Source: Candidatus Proendomicrobium guianensium
GTDB taxonomy: Bacteria > Elusimicrobiota > Endomicrobiia > Endomicrobiales > Endomicrobiaceae
DNA: 6,085 nucleotides
Reading direction: 5' to 3'
Assembly (NCBI GenBank): GCA_009785775.1
Contig: WQVR01000058.1
Coordinates: 1 to 6,085, forward strand
Shown here piece by piece: positions 4,652 through 6,085 of the stretch. The position numbers and the translations under genes were made by a program. The notes under the pieces are model-generated. The model did no database searches, was not told the origin of the DNA, and worked only from the letters and a program-made list of their open reading frames with translations. Position 1 is the first letter of the stretch; each line of letters opens with the position of its first letter.

Positions 4652-6068
4652 TTAACTCGGTTTCTATAGAGTTTACAATATGCGCGATATCGGTTTTTGA
4701 TATTGTTAAGTGCGGAAGTATTATTATGGTATCGCCAAGCGGCCGTAGGATTATACCGCGCTTGCGGAGTGCTGCGCAAATTTTTGCGCCTGTTTTAAGC
4801 TTAAAATCAAAACTTTCGCCCGTATTTGAATTTTTTACTATTTCTATGCCAACCATAAACCCGCATTGGCGTATCTGTCCCACATTTTTATGCCGGCTAA
4901 GTTTGTTTAATAATGCAGTAAAGTATTTAAGTTTTTCCGCATTTCTATCTATAATTTTTTCATCTTTAAAAATATCTAGCGTTGCGTTTGCGGCGGCGCA
5001 TGCCAAAGGGTTAGCCGTATAAGAATGTCCGTGAAAGAATGTTTTAAAATCTTCATACTTACCCAAAAAAGATTTATATATTTTTTCTGTGGTTATGGTA
5101 GCTGCAAGCGGCAAATATCCTCCGGTGATACCTTTGGACAAGCAAATAAAATCAGGTTTAATTTGTTCGTGTTCTATGGCGAACATTTTTCCGGTATGCC
5201 CGAATCCCGTTGCAACTTCATCGCAAATTAAAAGCACATTATATTTTTTGCACATTGCCGCAAAAGCGCTTAAATAACCTTTGGGCATAGTTATCATGCC
5301 GGCAGCACCCTGTACAAGCGGCTCTATAATAGCGGCGGCAATTTCATTGTGATGTTTTTTAAGTATAACTTCAACTTCTCTTAAGCACTGTCCTGCACAA
5401 CCTGTAGTTTTGCAATGCTCTTTAAAGCCTTTGGCTTTGTTATAAAAAGGCATTATGCCTTTAGAGTTTCTGTGAGGGCATCTGTAACAGTAAGGGCTGG
5501 GCGCGAAAAAGTTTTTAAAAAGCATTTTTTTGAAAATCGAATGAAAAATCCCCATACCGCCCACTGAAACAGAACCCACGGTATCGCCGTGGTAGGCATT
5601 TTTTAAAGACAGGAAACTTTGTTTTTTTGTTTTAGGATTTTGAGTTTTGGCATACTGATATGCCATTTTTAATGCAACCTCTACAGATGTAGAGCCGTTG
5701 TCGGAATAAAAAACTTTTGTAAAGTTTTTTGGTAAAACATTTAAAAGTTTTTGCGAAAGCTCTATAGCAGGCACATGCGTAAGCCCTAAAAATGTGCTGT
5801 GGGCAACTTTCGCAAGCTGAGCTTTAACAGCGGAATCTATTTTTTTATTACGGTGCCCAAACAGCGTAAGCCATAAGCTTGATACTCCGTCTATATATTT
5901 TTTGCCGTTTGCGTCGTAAAGGTAACTGCCCTTTGCGCGTTCTATTATCAGGGGCTGGCTGGGTACGTCTTTAACCCAGTCTGCCATTTGGGTAAAAGGG
6001 TGCCAGATATTTTTTTTATCTAAATTTATTAAATTTTTTATTTGTTTGGAATTAAGCCGTTTATCCAT
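4641..6068 (-). CDS. bioA: Adenosylmethionine-8-amino-7-oxononanoate aminotransferase (BioA)
   Basis: BioA is a cytoplasmic PLP enzyme of biotin synthesis that moves an amino group from S-adenosylmethionine to KAPA, giving 7,8-diaminopelargonate. The class-III aminotransferase signs are IWHPFTQM (21-28, substrate-pocket Trp), phosphate-binding Gly125-Ser-Thr127, AYHGDT (158-163), PLP-ring Asp283 in CDEVATGFGHTGK, Schiff-base Lys312 in SKGITGGYLPL, HGHSYTANPLA (346-356) and the late Arg442 in ILRPLGD. IWHPFTQM and the HSYTANPLA form favour BioA over other class-III members. At 475 residues it is longer than the roughly 430 of E. coli BioA, mainly through a Cys-rich insert near 194-228 (Cys194, 197, 219, 224, 228). 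A related CYRCP...C...CL segment occurs, from memory, in BioA of many anaerobes. The start at 6068 precedes the conserved WHPFTQM by 21 residues, and no clear Shine-Dalgarno site shows in the 17 bases left. The radical SAM gene overlaps its 3' end by 11 bp. Other bio genes may lie beyond the right edge. Confidence 0.93.
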   Translation of the reverse strand: MDKRLNSKQIKNLINLDKKNIWHPFTQMADWVKDVPSQPLIIERAKGSYLYDANGKKYIDGVSSLWLTLFGHRNKKIDSAVKAQLAKVAHSTFLGLTHVPAIELSQKLLNVLPKNFTKVFYSDNGSTSVEVALKMAYQYAKTQNPKTKKQSFLSLKNAYHGDTVGSVSVGGMGIFHSIFKKMLFKNFFAPSPYCYRCPHRNSKGIMPFYNKAKGFKEHCKTTGCAGQCLREVEVILKKHHNEIAAAIIEPLVQGAAGMITMPKGYLSAFAAMCKKYNVLLICDEVATGFGHTGKMFAIEHEQIKPDFICLSKGITGGYLPLAATITTEKIYKSFLGKYEDFKTFFHGHSYTANPLACAAANATLDIFKDEKIIDRNAEKLKYFTALLNKLSRHKNVGQIRQCGFMVGIEIVKNSNTGESFDFKLKTGAKICAALRKRGIILRPLGDTIIILPHLTISKTDIAHIVNSIETELNAL

Positions 6069-6085
6069 TTATTTTTTACCGAAAG

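Noticed and set aside
4774..4806. Short palindromes in bioA (GCGCAAA/TTTGCGC and TTTTAAGCTTAAAA)
   Set aside because: They are short, low-complexity and inside conserved coding sequence, so chance is a sufficient explanation.
1..6085. Zur/Fur box, riboswitch, tRNA, CRISPR array, insertion sequence or phage genes
   Set aside because: Read for on both strands. No convincing dyad operator, conserved RNA fold, repeat-spacer pattern, transposase or terminal inverted repeats were found; the operon's own promoter lies before the window.

Overview
The window carries six genes from a diderm (Gram-negative-type) bacterium. Two encode outer-membrane beta-barrels and two encode periplasmic and inner-membrane parts of an ABC importer. 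Base composition is moderate to AT-rich, with A/T-ending codons common on the right and GC-richer stretches on the left. A [4Fe-4S] radical SAM enzyme fits an anaerobe or microaerophile. I considered a gut- or sediment-type diderm such as Elusimicrobiota, but that is an impression; nothing here fixes the phylum.

Left, plus strand (1-2510): a metal-uptake operon. It starts with the C-terminal part of an outer-membrane protein of the family often annotated as a zinc-regulated outer-membrane receptor (start lies before the window). Next come a TroA/ZnuA-type metal-binding protein and an ABC-3 family permease, with gaps of 28 and 14 nt and good ribosome binding sites. No ATPase gene (znuC) is present, so it must lie upstream or elsewhere. 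A 13-bp stem-loop follows the permease gene.

Middle, plus strand (2576-3733): a complete OprB-type porin with a signal peptide and a histidine-rich start to the mature protein. Its position beside the metal importer suggests, but does not prove, a role in metal passage across the outer membrane.

Right, minus strand (6068-3743): bioA, the aminotransferase of biotin synthesis, overlaps by 11 bp a gene for a radical SAM protein of the spore-photoproduct-lyase-like (SPL) family. The two are probably co-transcribed. The porin and radical SAM genes converge with only 9 nt between stop codons.

No RNA gene, CRISPR array, insertion sequence or phage gene was seen. No stretch above 300 bases lacks a gene. 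No clearly new biological system is visible. The items most worth a second look are a perfect 13-bp stem-loop inside the permease gene, the histidine-rich porin beside the metal importer, the bioA/radical SAM pair, and a cysteine-rich insert in BioA.
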